From Rickettsiales bacterium (GTDB taxonomy: Bacteria; Bacteroidota; Bacteroidia; Cytophagales; Cyclobacteriaceae): 43,614 nucleotides of DNA. Below the pieces are notes generated by a model. That model saw only the letters and a list, made by a program, of their open reading frames with translations, ran no database searches and was not told the origin of the DNA. Position 1 is the stretch's first letter, and each line of letters starts with the position of its first letter. A program made the position numbers and the translations under genes. The stretch spans positions 8,908 to 52,521 of the forward strand of contig PBTY01000059.1 in the NCBI GenBank assembly GCA_002729235.1. Direction: 5' to 3'. Shown here piece after piece: positions 15,117 to 24,797 of the stretch.

Positions 15117-17177
15117 CTATTGAGGATGATATATCCTCTCAGCGGTTCTTCGCACTTCATCCAGATCCAAAGTCATCTTCTTCCTTTTTTGATTTACAAA
15201 TAGTAACATCTGATCATCGTAGTGTGGACTGTCTGATTGATTGGATGCTCCAAATACATTGACAGTCTCAATGATTGGCAATCCTTCTTCTGGATATCTC
15301 ACTAACATAATATAAGACTCCCCTTGCACCGCCTTTACACGTCCATTTTTATAGGGTTCGCTATGCATAGCTGTGATCACATCAGGAATGCCATTGACCG
15401 GAACTACCTTAGTACCTCGAACCAAAAACTGATAGTCCCCAAGCCTGATATCAACACGCTTAAAATACTTTTTCAGATACTTCTGTGTCTGTCCTACCGC
15501 CTCTATTATTTGAGACTCTGTTAATATTTTGGTGGAGTCCAAATATGAGATTGGATACTGTTCTTTTAGGTAGTTATATAGAATGACAAACTGGGCCGCT
15601 CCAAGGTTGTCATATCCAGACTTTCCATCCCAGGTTTGTAGTATTGTAAGTAACTCCGTGTACCTCGGATAGTCCTCTACTTCTAGTTGGAACAAGGCCT
15701 GAATATCCAAAGGAAATTCTAAATCATATGGTAGCTGACCATCGTATTTTATTTCCAAAAAATCCGCCCAACTGATTTGACCCTTCTCTTCTACGAGTTG
15801 TAAAAACCTCATGCTTCTGTTGTTCTCAAACACCTGATATCCCATGGTAAAATCATAGTCATCATAGCTAGGATTTTCGTCTGTAGAAGTACATGAAAAA
15901 GCAGAGTTGTTGGTGTTAAAAACGAAGCCTGATTTTGGATTGAGTACTTGCGGTAATTCCTCTAATTTATGGTAGCCAGAAGTCAGGGTTTCTGAGGTGT
16001 TCCCAGGCAACGTTTTGGACCAATCAAACGACGGGTTTCGATCGGGTATTTTGGCATTACCCAGGTAATAGATATTGTCCTGTCCATCTGCATAAACAAT
16101 ATTGAATCCGGGTATAGCCACCATGGTCAAAGCATCTCTGAATTCATCCCAGTTATTGGCCTTGTTCATACGGTACCATTGCTCAGGTGCACGAAGATCA
16201 TGAAGTGCACCCAGGTCAAAAGCAAAATAACCTTTATCATTTTTCACTACAGGACCATAAATACTTCTATAAATGGTCTTTTTCACCTTGATTTTTAGAC
16301 CAAATAATATTTGGACTGATAACATAACTTCTTTTTGCTCAAGTTCTTTCCACCCATTATCAAACTGATACTTTAATTCATTTTCAGGATGCATTTCTAA
16401 TTCAAATACATCAATCTTATCTGGATAATTGACGGTATGTGCCCATCCCAAATGCTCGTTGGTGCCATGAAAAATGGTGGCTGCTCCAGGAAACAATCCT
16501 CCCATCATGTTCCATCCATCATCACTGATGAGGTGTGCTTCATACCATGATGAGGGTCCCTCCAGAGGCTGGTGAGAGTTGATATTTAAGTAGACAAAAT
16601 CATCAGCGGTCTTACTCCTTGCAAACGCAAACGCGTTGGATCCACCTTCCTCTTTAGGTGTAAATTCATCAACATTTCCAGATACTAAATCTCCTATCAC
16701 TTTATCAGCTCCAGAGATGACCGAAAGTGACAAAACGTAAGCTGATAAAACCTCTTCTACCGTTACAGGAAAAGAACCATCAACCAACACCTGTTCTGGA
16801 TAATTCCGAGCGTAGGAATTGATCCCTTGAGTATAGCCTTTTATTAACTGTTGATATTCATCAGAAAGGGTATTCCATTCTCTCTTTACCACTCCTTGAC
16901 AATCCAGTAATTGCACAACATAATCAACAGCTGCTCCCCTCTTCCCGAGGTGCTGACCAAGCATCCCTTTTGCTCCAAGAAGTGTCAGTTGAATTGTCTG
17001 AAAATCGTCCTCCGAATGAGCCCATGCCAGTCCATAGGCAACCTCCGGATCTGTGGGTGCATAGATATGAGGCACACCATAAGCATCTCTAATTATCTCT
17101 ACCCTTTCTGGTGAAATTTGAGCGTGGATATTGCCAGTAATTAAAGCCAGAACAATTACTATTGGGGAGAGTTTCAT
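15117..17177 (-). CDS. Secreted penicillin-acylase-family (S45) amidase
   Basis: N-terminal nucleophile hydrolase of the penicillin/acyl-homoserine-lactone acylase family, which cleaves amide bonds of acylated substrates. A signal peptide (MKLSPIVIVLALITGNIHAQ) sends it to the periplasm. The alpha chain carries RDAYGVPHIYAPTDPEVAYG and the autoprocessing site lies at Gly179-Ser180 in EEGGSNAFAFA, Ser180 being the nucleophile of the beta chain. At 686 residues it is full length. Substrate is unknown; quorum-signal, beta-lactam or lipopeptide amides are all possible. The start codon touches that of the divergent patatin gene with no spacer, so both promoters must lie inside coding DNA. Confidence 0.92.
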   Translation of the reverse strand: MKLSPIVIVLALITGNIHAQISPERVEIIRDAYGVPHIYAPTDPEVAYGLAWAHSEDDFQTIQLTLLGAKGMLGQHLGKRGAAVDYVVQLLDCQGVVKREWNTLSDEYQQLIKGYTQGINSYARNYPEQVLVDGSFPVTVEEVLSAYVLSLSVISGADKVIGDLVSGNVDEFTPKEEGGSNAFAFARSKTADDFVYLNINSHQPLEGPSSWYEAHLISDDGWNMMGGLFPGAATIFHGTNEHLGWAHTVNYPDKIDVFELEMHPENELKYQFDNGWKELEQKEVMLSVQILFGLKIKVKKTIYRSIYGPVVKNDKGYFAFDLGALHDLRAPEQWYRMNKANNWDEFRDALTMVAIPGFNIVYADGQDNIYYLGNAKIPDRNPSFDWSKTLPGNTSETLTSGYHKLEELPQVLNPKSGFVFNTNNSAFSCTSTDENPSYDDYDFTMGYQVFENNRSMRFLQLVEEKGQISWADFLEIKYDGQLPYDLEFPLDIQALFQLEVEDYPRYTELLTILQTWDGKSGYDNLGAAQFVILYNYLKEQYPISYLDSTKILTESQIIEAVGQTQKYLKKYFKRVDIRLGDYQFLVRGTKVVPVNGIPDVITAMHSEPYKNGRVKAVQGESYIMLVRYPEEGLPIIETVNVFGASNQSDSPHYDDQMLLFVNQKRKKMTLDLDEVRRTAERIYHPQ

Positions 17178-17969
17178 TTGGGTATAAAGTCAAAAATTGA
17201 GTTGAGAAAAGATAAGCAATTTAAAGTTGGAATCGTACTAAGTGGTGGTGGAGCAAGAGGCTTCGCTCATCTGGGTGCATTACAAGCATTACATGAGCGT
17301 AAAATCTATCCTGAAATCATCTCTGGTGTAAGTGCCGGTGCTATTGTTGGAGCATTCTATGCAAATGGCATGGCCCCTGAAGACATCTTTGATCTTTTAA
17401 AATCCAAAGGTGTATTTAATTACTCCTCCTTGTCCCTACCCTTGAATGGTTTACTCGGACTAGATGGTTTAATGGAAGAATTGAAATCACACATAGAATG
17501 TAAGGACGTAAAAGAGCTTACCAAGCCTGCTTATTTTGCCACAACCAATCTCAATAAAGGAGAAATAGAATATAAAAATGAAGGATCCCTCCCTCAGATT
17601 ATTGCAGCTTCTTCTTGCATTCCAATTCTATTCAAGCCTATTGAAATGGATGGACACTTGTATATAGATGGTGGGACATATGATAATTTCCCAATAAAGC
17701 CCATTAGACCGCTTTGTGAAAAAATCATTGGCATCAACATCAGTCCCGTTCATGTGACTAAAGAATTGAAAGGAATGTTCCAGATAGCTGCCCGGGTATT
17801 TCAACTCAGTGTGAATGCCACTGCCCAAAACAGTCTCGAAACCTGTGATATCTTGATAGAACCAAAGAAACTCAGCACCTTTAGCATTTTAGACAGCAGT
17901 GTGGCGGACGAGCTATATGAGATTGGATATAATGAAGCCAAGGATGTATTGAGCAAGACAGATTTGTAA
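17178..17969 (+). CDS. Patatin-like phospholipase
   Basis: Cytoplasmic or membrane-associated acyl hydrolase of the patatin/RssA group. The oxyanion loop GGGARG is at 23-28, nucleophile Ser52 lies in GVSAG, and the dyad Asp164 in YIDGGTYDN completes the Ser-Asp pair. Length 263 suits the small bacterial class with no membrane helix. The start is uncertain: TTG at 17178 has a purine-rich stretch (GGGGAGAG) six bases before it, and TTG at 17202 is an alternative. No ATG precedes the conserved [11 protein letters not shown] segment. It is back-to-back with the acylase gene. The natural lipid substrate cannot be read. Confidence 0.92.
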   Translation: MGIKSKIELRKDKQFKVGIVLSGGGARGFAHLGALQALHERKIYPEIISGVSAGAIVGAFYANGMAPEDIFDLLKSKGVFNYSSLSLPLNGLLGLDGLMEELKSHIECKDVKELTKPAYFATTNLNKGEIEYKNEGSLPQIIAASSCIPILFKPIEMDGHLYIDGGTYDNFPIKPIRPLCEKIIGINISPVHVTKELKGMFQIAARVFQLSVNATAQNSLETCDILIEPKKLSTFSILDSSVADELYEIGYNEAKDVLSKTDL

Positions 17970-18000
17970 TTCATCATGGTCCTGCTGTGCAAAGTTGGTA

Positions 18001-18009
18001 TATCTTTGC
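18001..18009 (+). promoter_or_regulatory. Predicted pyrophosphatase promoter -7 box
   Basis: TATCTTTGC fits TAnnTTTGY fully and lies about 20 bases before the preferred ATG at 18029. A start of transcription there excludes the longer frame that begins with GTG at 17987. Confidence 0.55.
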
Positions 18010-18028
18010 AAAAAAAAGACAAAAGACT

Positions 18029-18562
18029 ATGATGAATCCATGGCATGATGTGAGAATTGGTGAAGATGCGCCGGAAGTAGTTAACGGAATCATAGAAATT
18101 CCTAAGAATACGCGTGCCAAGTATGAATTAGATAAGGAATCTGGAATGTTAATTCTAGATCGAGTTATATTCTCATCCATGCATTATCCAGCTAATTACG
18201 GCTTCATTCCCAAGACCTACTGTGAAGATCATGATCCATTGGATATTGTTGTTTTAACTCAGATCACTGTAGATCCTCTGTGTATCGTTCCTGCTAAGGT
18301 TATTGGAGCCATGCAAATGCTTGATCAGGGAGAAAAAGATGATAAAATCATTGCGGTAGCCACTGGAGATATGAGTGTTAACCATATCAATGACATCTCA
18401 GACCTTGGTCCACACTTTGTAAAAGAACTTCAAAACTTCTTTGAAGACTACAAAAAGCTTGAAAATAAGACGGTGGTGATCGAAGATTTCCAAAACAGAC
18501 AAACTGCTGTGGAAATTGTAGAAAAAGCAATGTTCGATTACAATAAGAAATTCAACAAGTAA
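18029..18562 (+). CDS. ppa: Inorganic pyrophosphatase, family I
   Basis: Soluble metal-dependent enzyme splitting pyrophosphate to two phosphates, pulling biosynthetic reactions forward. Family I signatures: [18 protein letters not shown], then [24 protein letters not shown], which holds the metal-binding Asp cluster. The start is set at 18029 (MMNPWHDV; the next Met at 18032 is equivalent), 177 residues, because a promoter box overlaps the longer frame. Monocistronic, convergent with a zinc-ribbon gene. Confidence 0.95.
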   Translation: MMNPWHDVRIGEDAPEVVNGIIEIPKNTRAKYELDKESGMLILDRVIFSSMHYPANYGFIPKTYCEDHDPLDIVVLTQITVDPLCIVPAKVIGAMQMLDQGEKDDKIIAVATGDMSVNHINDISDLGPHFVKELQNFFEDYKKLENKTVVIEDFQNRQTAVEIVEKAMFDYNKKFNK

Positions 18563-18566
18563 TTTA

Positions 18567-18872
18567 TTATTGCTTATTGGCCAAGCCGCATTCGGTGCAG
18601 GTGATTACTCCTTTGAAATTACGTGCATCGCATGCCTGGCAGTTATAATAAGCTGCATTGGCCAAGGCTTTTCCATGCTCATTGAAGAAGTAAACAGGGG
18701 TTTCACAATACTTACATCTATAGTTCTGCAATTCTGGCAAACGCTGATCTCTGCCACAATTTGGACATTTCACCGTCGCCGATTTCTTTCTTCTGTTGAT
18801 TGATCTAACCCTGTACCAGAAGAATAAAGGAATTATGAGCAACAATATAAGTCCGATTACACTTTTATCCAT
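18567..18872 (-). CDS. Small membrane-anchored zinc-ribbon protein
   Basis: A 101-residue protein with an N-terminal membrane helix (VIGLILLLIIPLFFWY) and a basic segment (RSINRRKK), then two four-Cys zinc-ribbon units: CPNC with CKYC, and CQAC with CTEC. The cysteine-rich part should face the cytoplasm. Such proteins often act as scaffolds, but no partner is evident here. Its stop lies 4 bases from that of the convergent pyrophosphatase. Confidence 0.75.
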   Translation of the reverse strand: MDKSVIGLILLLIIPLFFWYRVRSINRRKKSATVKCPNCGRDQRLPELQNYRCKYCETPVYFFNEHGKALANAAYYNCQACDARNFKGVITCTECGLANKQ

Positions 18873-18999
18873 TCCTTTTTCTTTCAGTATCTAAAATTGT
18901 GTTTCACCAGTATAATTCTCTTCACGAAGCTGTTCAAAACTATCACAATTAGCAACAGAGATACTATATTTAGATTCCAATACCAACACAGTGCTATAG

Positions 19000-20712
19000 A
19001 TGTCCTCGGAGGAGACCACAAAAAAACAACTCAAGGATCGTATTGACGATATCATGCGACTGCTCTATGAAGTGGCAGCGGGAAATTTTGATCATGACAT
19101 TAATATTGACAGCACTGAGGATGAATTGGAAGGGTTAATCGGTGGAATCATGATGCTCGGTCAGGAATTAAAGTCGAGCACAGTATCTCGCGACTTTATG
19201 GAAAGTATCTACCGTGGAGTCGCTGACATTTTGATAATCATCACCCCTGACCACAAGATTGAACGGGCCAATGATGCGGTCACCAAACATCTAGGATACC
19301 AACCTGAAGAACTAGAAGGGAAGGATATAGAGTTGCTCATGGGCCTTCATCAAGTCAATCAATATGAGCGAATAAAAGAGATCTTGAAAGAAAGTCAGTC
19401 TCATATTGAATCTGAATTTGTTTTGAGAAAAAAGGATGGCTCAGAACTAGAAACCAATTCTTCGTTCTCTTTGCTATATGACAATCAAAAAAAGCAACTT
19501 GGGACTATTTTGATTGCCAAGGACATCAGCCAATTGAAGCAATCTGAACGGGATCTGAAGCAAGCAAAAGAAAATGCTGAAGCGGCCAATGAGGCCAAAT
19601 CCAGCTTTCTGGCAAATATGAGTCATGAAATCAGAACGCCACTTAACGGGATGCTTGGATTCATTGACCTGTTGACCGAAACAACAACTACACCACTGCA
19701 AAGACAATATCTCAAGATGGTGAAAGTCTCAGGTGAATCTTTGTCCAAACTGCTCAACGATATCCTTGACCTTAACCGGGTAGAACAAGGCAAACTGAGT
19801 CTGGAGGATATCCCTTTTGTCCTGAAAGAGCACCTTAAATCAAGCCTTTATCCTTATAAATACCTGGCTAATGAAAAAGGACTCAAGTTTGAATTGGAGA
19901 TGGATGAAGACTTGCCTGATGTAGTAATTGGTGATCCATCTAGAATCAATCAAGTTATTAGAAACCTGGTGGGAAACAGTCTCAAATTCACCGAAGATGG
20001 CATGATTAAGATATTTTTCCATAGCAAATGGGAGAATAACAACTATTATCTCATCACCAGGGTTCTGGACACCGGTATTGGTATTCCAGAAGAGAAAAGA
20101 GCGAATATTTTTGAGAGTTTTACACAAGCCGACAGCTCTACTACCAGAAGGTATGGTGGCTCTGGTTTGGGGCTCACCATCTCCAAACACCTCGTCAAGC
20201 TTATGGGGGGAGATATTTCTTTTGAGAGCCCTGCCAGGTCTTTTGACATGAAACAAGGCACCTGCTTTACTTTCAGTACTCCATTATCAATTGACAACAA
20301 TCACGTTAAAGAAGAATTTGGTGACTCTGGTAATAAGAGAACTACTTTCAATACACCTTATGAAGTGCTTGTGGTAGATGACAATGATGTCAATTTATTG
20401 TTAGCTCAAAAGGTCCTGGAATCGATGAACCTGCACGTGACTGTTTGTAGAAATGGTCAGGAAGCAGTAAACGAAGCCCTCAGAAAGAACTATGATGTTA
20501 TTTTCATGGATATTCAAATGCCAGTAATGGATGGATACCTCGCTACTCAACATCTAAGAGAGGCAGAGTATTATGGCCCCATTATCGCATTATCAGCCAA
20601 TGTATATAAGGATGACATCAAGAAATGCTATCAATGCGGAATGAACGGCCATCTCAAAAAGCCATTTACAAAAGAAGAAATCTACAACAAAGTAGCGGCT
20701 GTTGTTAATTAA
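19000..20712 (+). CDS. Cytoplasmic hybrid histidine kinase (PAS-HisKA-HATPase-receiver)
   Basis: A 570-residue hybrid sensor. Order: a HAMP-like helical segment without membrane helices (about 11-60, [20 protein letters not shown]), PAS domain (about 64-178, with [19 protein letters not shown]), coiled linker, HisKA with phosphoacceptor His209 in [11 protein letters not shown], HATPase (N-box [14 protein letters not shown]1 [10 protein letters not shown]2 [14 protein letters not shown]) and a C-terminal receiver (about 447-570) with Asp504 in [14 protein letters not shown] and Lys in LKKPFT. It lacks a membrane or output domain, so it senses a cytoplasmic cue and needs a separate phosphotransfer partner. 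Stop codon abuts that of the convergent fusion gene with no gap. Confidence 0.95.
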   Translation: MSSEETTKKQLKDRIDDIMRLLYEVAAGNFDHDINIDSTEDELEGLIGGIMMLGQELKSSTVSRDFMESIYRGVADILIIITPDHKIERANDAVTKHLGYQPEELEGKDIELLMGLHQVNQYERIKEILKESQSHIESEFVLRKKDGSELETNSSFSLLYDNQKKQLGTILIAKDISQLKQSERDLKQAKENAEAANEAKSSFLANMSHEIRTPLNGMLGFIDLLTETTTTPLQRQYLKMVKVSGESLSKLLNDILDLNRVEQGKLSLEDIPFVLKEHLKSSLYPYKYLANEKGLKFELEMDEDLPDVVIGDPSRINQVIRNLVGNSLKFTEDGMIKIFFHSKWENNNYYLITRVLDTGIGIPEEKRANIFESFTQADSSTTRRYGGSGLGLTISKHLVKLMGGDISFESPARSFDMKQGTCFTFSTPLSIDNNHVKEEFGDSGNKRTTFNTPYEVLVVDDNDVNLLLAQKVLESMNLHVTVCRNGQEAVNEALRKNYDVIFMDIQMPVMDGYLATQHLREAEYYGPIIALSANVYKDDIKKCYQCGMNGHLKKPFTKEEIYNKVAAVVN

Positions 20713-23118
20713 TCATTGATTCACAAACTCCAACATCTCCAGTGAATAATTATCCTTCGCCTGAAGATAAGCGCAAATTTCTTTCTGTTCGGCACCCATT
20801 TTATGCTTTTCGAAATTAGCTGAGTATCCAAAGTCAACCAATTTCACACCTAATTGCTTAGCTCGTAAGATTGTCTGATAGAGAAGCAGTCTGTAGATTG
20901 AAAACTCCTTGGTGAAATCATAATCCATACCTACCAATGAAGGGATATAATTAGAATTGTGATTATTGTAGCAGAACATGACCCCTACCATGGATTCAGA
21001 TGTAGGATCGGAGGCTAATATAAACTCCCATCCAGGGCATTGATTCATTTCTTCTATCATTTTGATTGGATACCGAAAGGAATTGAATGCCAGGTTGTTT
21101 TGCCAAACATTACCATAAAGCTCAAAGGCACGCTGAGACTCTTCAGTATTGAGACACTCTTTAATTTCGATATCCAATCGATTCAAATAGGGTTCGACTT
21201 CTTGTCTGAAATGCTTTTTGGATCTTGCACTTAAACTATTGACAAAATCATCATCATTTAAGAATTGATCCATTTTGAACAGATTAACCTCTGGCAAAGA
21301 AACTTTTACAAACCCATGCTTTGTTATTGCATCCTGCATGAATGCATCTTGTATATCAAAGTCTCTGAGAGCAGTAGTATCCGGATCAAATTCAACTTGA
21401 AGTTTCTCGATATGTTTTAATAATAGATTGCAAGCATCAGCAAAATGTTCATGAGATCGGTTTATAAACAAGTGTGATCCTTCTGTAAAAAGTGATCCCA
21501 GGGAAAGTAACTTACTTGTATGCAAGTACCGATCATTTTGGCGCTTTTCCTCAATTGATTGAGAAACCGACTTAGGAGCTAACATATCTTCCTTCCACAT
21601 TCCAAGAGTGAAGAATGTAGCCAATACCACCTGATCACTTTCATCTACAATTAGTAAGTACCTAAATGACCAGTTATGTTCTTTTTCTTCATTATTACTG
21701 AACAGGGATTCTAGAAATTTCAACCCTGTCGAATCAAAAACATTTCTACCAACCATGCATTCATTCCATATCTTTTGATCAACCTGAGAAATAGATGAAT
21801 ATTCCAATACCTTTAATTGATCACTTCTTTGCGAGACATTCTTGGTTTGAGCTAGCTCTGGAAGTTTGAAAATCAGCCTTACTTGATTGAGGCTATAGCC
21901 TTCCTCCTCTATCGATTGAGCATAATGATGATTCATTGTTTCGACAAGGTGCTCTATATCAGATAGCTGATTATGTAGTGAGATGGTAAAACGAACTCCT
22001 GTCTTTTTCACAGGTACGGCAGGGAATAGTCCCATGTTCACATAACATCCATTTTTATATAGTTTATTCGTGAAGTTATAGCCAGCTTTGGGTGCTCCTG
22101 TTCCCACATAGAACACAGGACATTGGTTATGATCAATGAGAGGCAAATCTGTTTGACTAATCAACTGATTGCAATACTTTACTCGCTCTTGAAGTTCGAC
22201 CTGTAGCGAATTGATTTCAGCGCTTAAATGAAGCGTCGCAGATGCGATTGCTGCTGCCACACTGGCTGGCTCTAACTGGGCTGAGAAAGTTAATGGCCCT
22301 CCAAAAGCTCTAACCCTTTCCAAAAGTTCTTTATTGGAAGTCACCATGGTAGAGCCACTTGCCCCGAAAGATTTACTCAGTGTGGTAAAGACAATTACAT
22401 TCTCAGGAAGCGTCTTATATTGGTCAATGACATATCCCGTACCATTTTTACCAATCCAACTCATCCCGTGCACGTCATCAAAGTACAAATGCAATTGCGG
22501 GTATTTTGCACATAGATTCTTTAATTCATCTATTGGTGCTACATCCCCAAACATGGAATACACGCCATCTGCAAAGTACCATACCTTTTGAGCATTCTGA
22601 CCAAGGCTTTTCAACTTGTCCTCCAACATGTTGAGGTCACTATGACGAATCATTTCTACGGGCACTCCTCTACTTTTGATCAGTTGAACTGCGTTTTGTA
22701 CACTCCAATGCACCTGATGATCCAGGATGATCGCGTCTTCATCACGAACTATGGAGGGAATCACTCCAATATGACCTAAAGTACTATTTTTAGTTACCAG
22801 TACTTCCAGGCCATACATTTCGAATAATTTTTCCTCAAGGCTCTTGTATAAAGGATGGGAAATGTATGTTTTTGATAATGGAAATTGCGTACCATATTTC
22901 ATAATGGCATCTGCAGCAGCCTGCTTGATTCTTAGGTCCTGCTCCAAGCCCAGATAACCAGTGGTACCAAAATGTGCAAGTCGGTTCCCTCCTATGGTGA
23001 TCCATCTTCCGCTCAAAGACTCATCTTCTGCATACAGCTGAATTACACCCTGACTACTGGCACTTTTAGATAAATCAGATAGAGTATCAATGAAGTTATT
23101 GTGCCTAATTTTTGCCAT
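20713..23118 (-). CDS. Alpha-oxoamine synthase-like PLP enzyme fused to a GNAT acyltransferase
   Basis: An 801-residue two-domain protein. Residues about 1-410 are a fold-type-I PLP enzyme of the alpha-oxoamine synthase group (8-amino-7-oxononanoate synthase, serine palmitoyltransferase, cysteate acyltransferase). Landmarks are GTTGYLGLEQDLRIKQAAADA, FADGVYSMFGDVAPIDEL, FDDVHGMSWIGKNG and the PLP-Lys249 motif TTLSKSFGASGSTMV. After a linker, residues about 430-801 form a GNAT-like acyltransferase region (RSKKHFRQEVEPYL, ILASDPTSESMVGVMF, KLVDFGYSANFEKHKMG). Fusion suggests successive condensation and N-acylation, for example in a sphingolipid or sulfonolipid path known in gliding Bacteroidota, but the amino-acid substrate is not shown by sequence. 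Start at ATG 23118; a longer frame starts with TTG. Confidence 0.85.
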   Translation of the reverse strand: MAKIRHNNFIDTLSDLSKSASSQGVIQLYAEDESLSGRWITIGGNRLAHFGTTGYLGLEQDLRIKQAAADAIMKYGTQFPLSKTYISHPLYKSLEEKLFEMYGLEVLVTKNSTLGHIGVIPSIVRDEDAIILDHQVHWSVQNAVQLIKSRGVPVEMIRHSDLNMLEDKLKSLGQNAQKVWYFADGVYSMFGDVAPIDELKNLCAKYPQLHLYFDDVHGMSWIGKNGTGYVIDQYKTLPENVIVFTTLSKSFGASGSTMVTSNKELLERVRAFGGPLTFSAQLEPASVAAAIASATLHLSAEINSLQVELQERVKYCNQLISQTDLPLIDHNQCPVFYVGTGAPKAGYNFTNKLYKNGCYVNMGLFPAVPVKKTGVRFTISLHNQLSDIEHLVETMNHHYAQSIEEEGYSLNQVRLIFKLPELAQTKNVSQRSDQLKVLEYSSISQVDQKIWNECMVGRNVFDSTGLKFLESLFSNNEEKEHNWSFRYLLIVDESDQVVLATFFTLGMWKEDMLAPKSVSQSIEEKRQNDRYLHTSKLLSLGSLFTEGSHLFINRSHEHFADACNLLLKHIEKLQVEFDPDTTALRDFDIQDAFMQDAITKHGFVKVSLPEVNLFKMDQFLNDDDFVNSLSARSKKHFRQEVEPYLNRLDIEIKECLNTEESQRAFELYGNVWQNNLAFNSFRYPIKMIEEMNQCPGWEFILASDPTSESMVGVMFCYNNHNSNYIPSLVGMDYDFTKEFSIYRLLLYQTILRAKQLGVKLVDFGYSANFEKHKMGAEQKEICAYLQAKDNYSLEMLEFVNQ

Positions 23119-23224
23119 CAGTAAAATCAAAAATAACTGGTGGATCAGTAAAAGATTCGACGAAACGCCCGATATCGACGAACGAAATCATTTAACCCAT
23201 ATACGAAGGAATTCAACCAATGAA

Positions 23225-23233
23225 TATCTTTGT
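23225..23233 (+). promoter_or_regulatory. Predicted promoter -7 box of the STAS-like gene
   Basis: TATCTTTGT, a full TAnnTTTGY match, 33 bases before the ATG at 23266. A direct repeat TCGACGAA (23157-23164 and 23175-23182) lies farther upstream in the same divergent gap. Confidence 0.5.
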
Positions 23234-23265
23234 AGCCAACTATTTCCCAGCTAATACCAGTAATT

Positions 23266-23643
23266 ATGATCCATAATGTAGAGAATGACTATGCTAAATT
23301 TCACATCAAGGACGGGATCCTGCATTTTGTGTACAAGAGGGATGTGGAATTAGATTTGGAAGGAGCCAAAAAAGTAGTGGCTGATCGGATCAAAGCTCAA
23401 GGAGATCAATCATACCCTGTAATCTGCGATGTACGAAGTGTAAAAACAATCAATAAAGAAGCACGTGATTACCTGGCCAAACAAGGTTCTCAGCAGGTTG
23501 AGGCGGTGGCACTGATAGTAGGCTCTCCTGCGAGAAAGGTGATGTCAAATTTCTATCTCGCTGTGAACAAACCAGAAGTACCGACAAGGCTGTTCATTTC
23601 AGAAACAGAAGCTCTTGACTATTTAAGTGAACTAAAGAGCTGA
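23266..23643 (+). CDS. STAS/SpoIIAA-like small protein
   Basis: A 125-residue soluble protein of a Bacteroidota-conserved family (similar to DUF7793/SpoIIAA-like). Pattern: IHNVENDYAKFHIKDGILHF, then AKKVVADRIKAQGDQSYPVICDVR, then INKEARDYLAKQGSQQVEAVALIVGSPARKVMSNFYLAVNKP and an ETEALDYLSELK end. Alternating strands and helices fit an STAS-like fold, used for binding nucleotides or for partner switching, but there is no conserved phosphorylatable Ser position I can assign. It is divergent from the fusion gene and overlaps the convergent serine hydrolase by 12 bases. Confidence 0.75.
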   Translation: MIHNVENDYAKFHIKDGILHFVYKRDVELDLEGAKKVVADRIKAQGDQSYPVICDVRSVKTINKEARDYLAKQGSQQVEAVALIVGSPARKVMSNFYLAVNKPEVPTRLFISETEALDYLSELKS

Positions 23644-24789
23644 GTAAACCTTCTTTACCATCTCTCCAATTTTCGATGGCTCCAACCAGCGAGTGATAAT
23701 AACTAAATCTTGTTGTTGATCAACGACGATAAAATTACCGCCAAAGCCAGCAGCATAGAATAAGTGATCCGGTGTGTCCTCCCAGTGCCTTGGTCCTCTA
23801 TTTAGCCACCACATGTAGCCATAGCTTTCATTGGCCAATGCAGGCGTTTGAATCATCTCCACCCATTCAGATGAAATCAGTTGAGATCCTTCCCATTTTC
23901 CGTTTCTGGAAAACAAAAGCCCAAATCTAGCCTGATCGTAGGTGTTTACAAACATTCCACCACCATGGTGTCCCCCTCCACTAACTGAGGACATTTCCTT
24001 ACCGTCAATCACCGTCCAGGAATTGTCATACCCGTACCATCTCCAGGTAGTAGAAGCACCAATTGGATCCATAATGGATTCTTTTAGCACCATAGGTAAA
24101 GGTTTTCTCCAAACCTGAAGCAATGAATAAGAAAGGATATTTACCCGAACATCATTGTATTTAAAGTGTGTACCTGGTTGGTGTAATTCGCGATACTTCC
24201 AACTATCTAAAGAACCTTTTGGATCTGGTCGATCAGCCCAATCATTCAACCCAAATAACGTCCCGGACCAATCTGACGTTTGATGCAGTAAATGCTGCCA
24301 GGTTATTTGGGAGTTGTGCTCACCATCAAATGTTCCATCCCAGATGTATTGATCAACCTTCTCATTTACATCTCCAATTAGATCCTGGTCAAGAGCTAAT
24401 CCAAAAGCAGTGGATAGATAGCTCTTGGTCACACTAAAAGTCATGTCCACACGATCCAAATCTCCCCACTCAGCAATGATATATCCATTCTTTAGAATGA
24501 TACCTGCCGGTCCTCCTCTTTCCTTAGTAGGTCCTAAAAGCTTATGATCAGGTTCTCTACTGAACGACTTCAATATCGCCAACCTTAAGTCTCTTTCACC
24601 AGAATATTCATTTGCAACCGCAAAATCAATAGCTTCCTGAAGTTGCTTCTGGTCTATTTTAAATTCCTTAGCCTCCTTTCGTTCCCAATCTTTGGATGGG
24701 TAATAATTCTGGGAACTTACGTCATGGACCAGAATCAGGCATAAAGCAATAAACAGGTTGATCCTAATTCTTGAAATAAAATTGAGCAT
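23632..24789 (-). CDS. Secreted beta-lactamase-fold serine hydrolase (class C-like)
   Basis: A 385-residue serine hydrolase of the beta-lactamase/penicillin-binding (class C, esterase EstB-like) family. The signal peptide is MLNFISRIRINLFIALCLIL... VSSQ. The catalytic SxxK is Ser119-Val-Thr-Lys122 in MTFSVTKSYLS, the second motif region is KYNDVRVN (Tyr-x-Asn-type) and a HHGGG segment stands for the third motif. True beta-lactamase activity is not implied; many such proteins are esterases or peptidases. I start at 24789, because the longer frame would lie inside the upstream acyl-CoA gene. Gap to that gene is 8 bases, same strand, so they are co-transcribed. Confidence 0.88.
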   Translation of the reverse strand: MLNFISRIRINLFIALCLILVHDVSSQNYYPSKDWERKEAKEFKIDQKQLQEAIDFAVANEYSGERDLRLAILKSFSREPDHKLLGPTKERGGPAGIILKNGYIIAEWGDLDRVDMTFSVTKSYLSTAFGLALDQDLIGDVNEKVDQYIWDGTFDGEHNSQITWQHLLHQTSDWSGTLFGLNDWADRPDPKGSLDSWKYRELHQPGTHFKYNDVRVNILSYSLLQVWRKPLPMVLKESIMDPIGASTTWRWYGYDNSWTVIDGKEMSSVSGGGHHGGGMFVNTYDQARFGLLFSRNGKWEGSQLISSEWVEMIQTPALANESYGYMWWLNRGPRHWEDTPDHLFYAAGFGGNFIVVDQQQDLVIITRWLEPSKIGEMVKKVYSAL

Positions 24790-24797
24790 AGTGAATT

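Noticed and set aside
23157-23182. Direct repeat TCGACGAA as an operator
   Set aside because: Only two 8-bp copies, no dyad and no match near other genes; kept only as a note under the promoter entry.
23632-24789. True class C beta-lactamase (resistance gene)
   Set aside because: Only the SxxK and a loose second motif are clear; the family is dominated by esterases and peptidases, and there is no resistance context.
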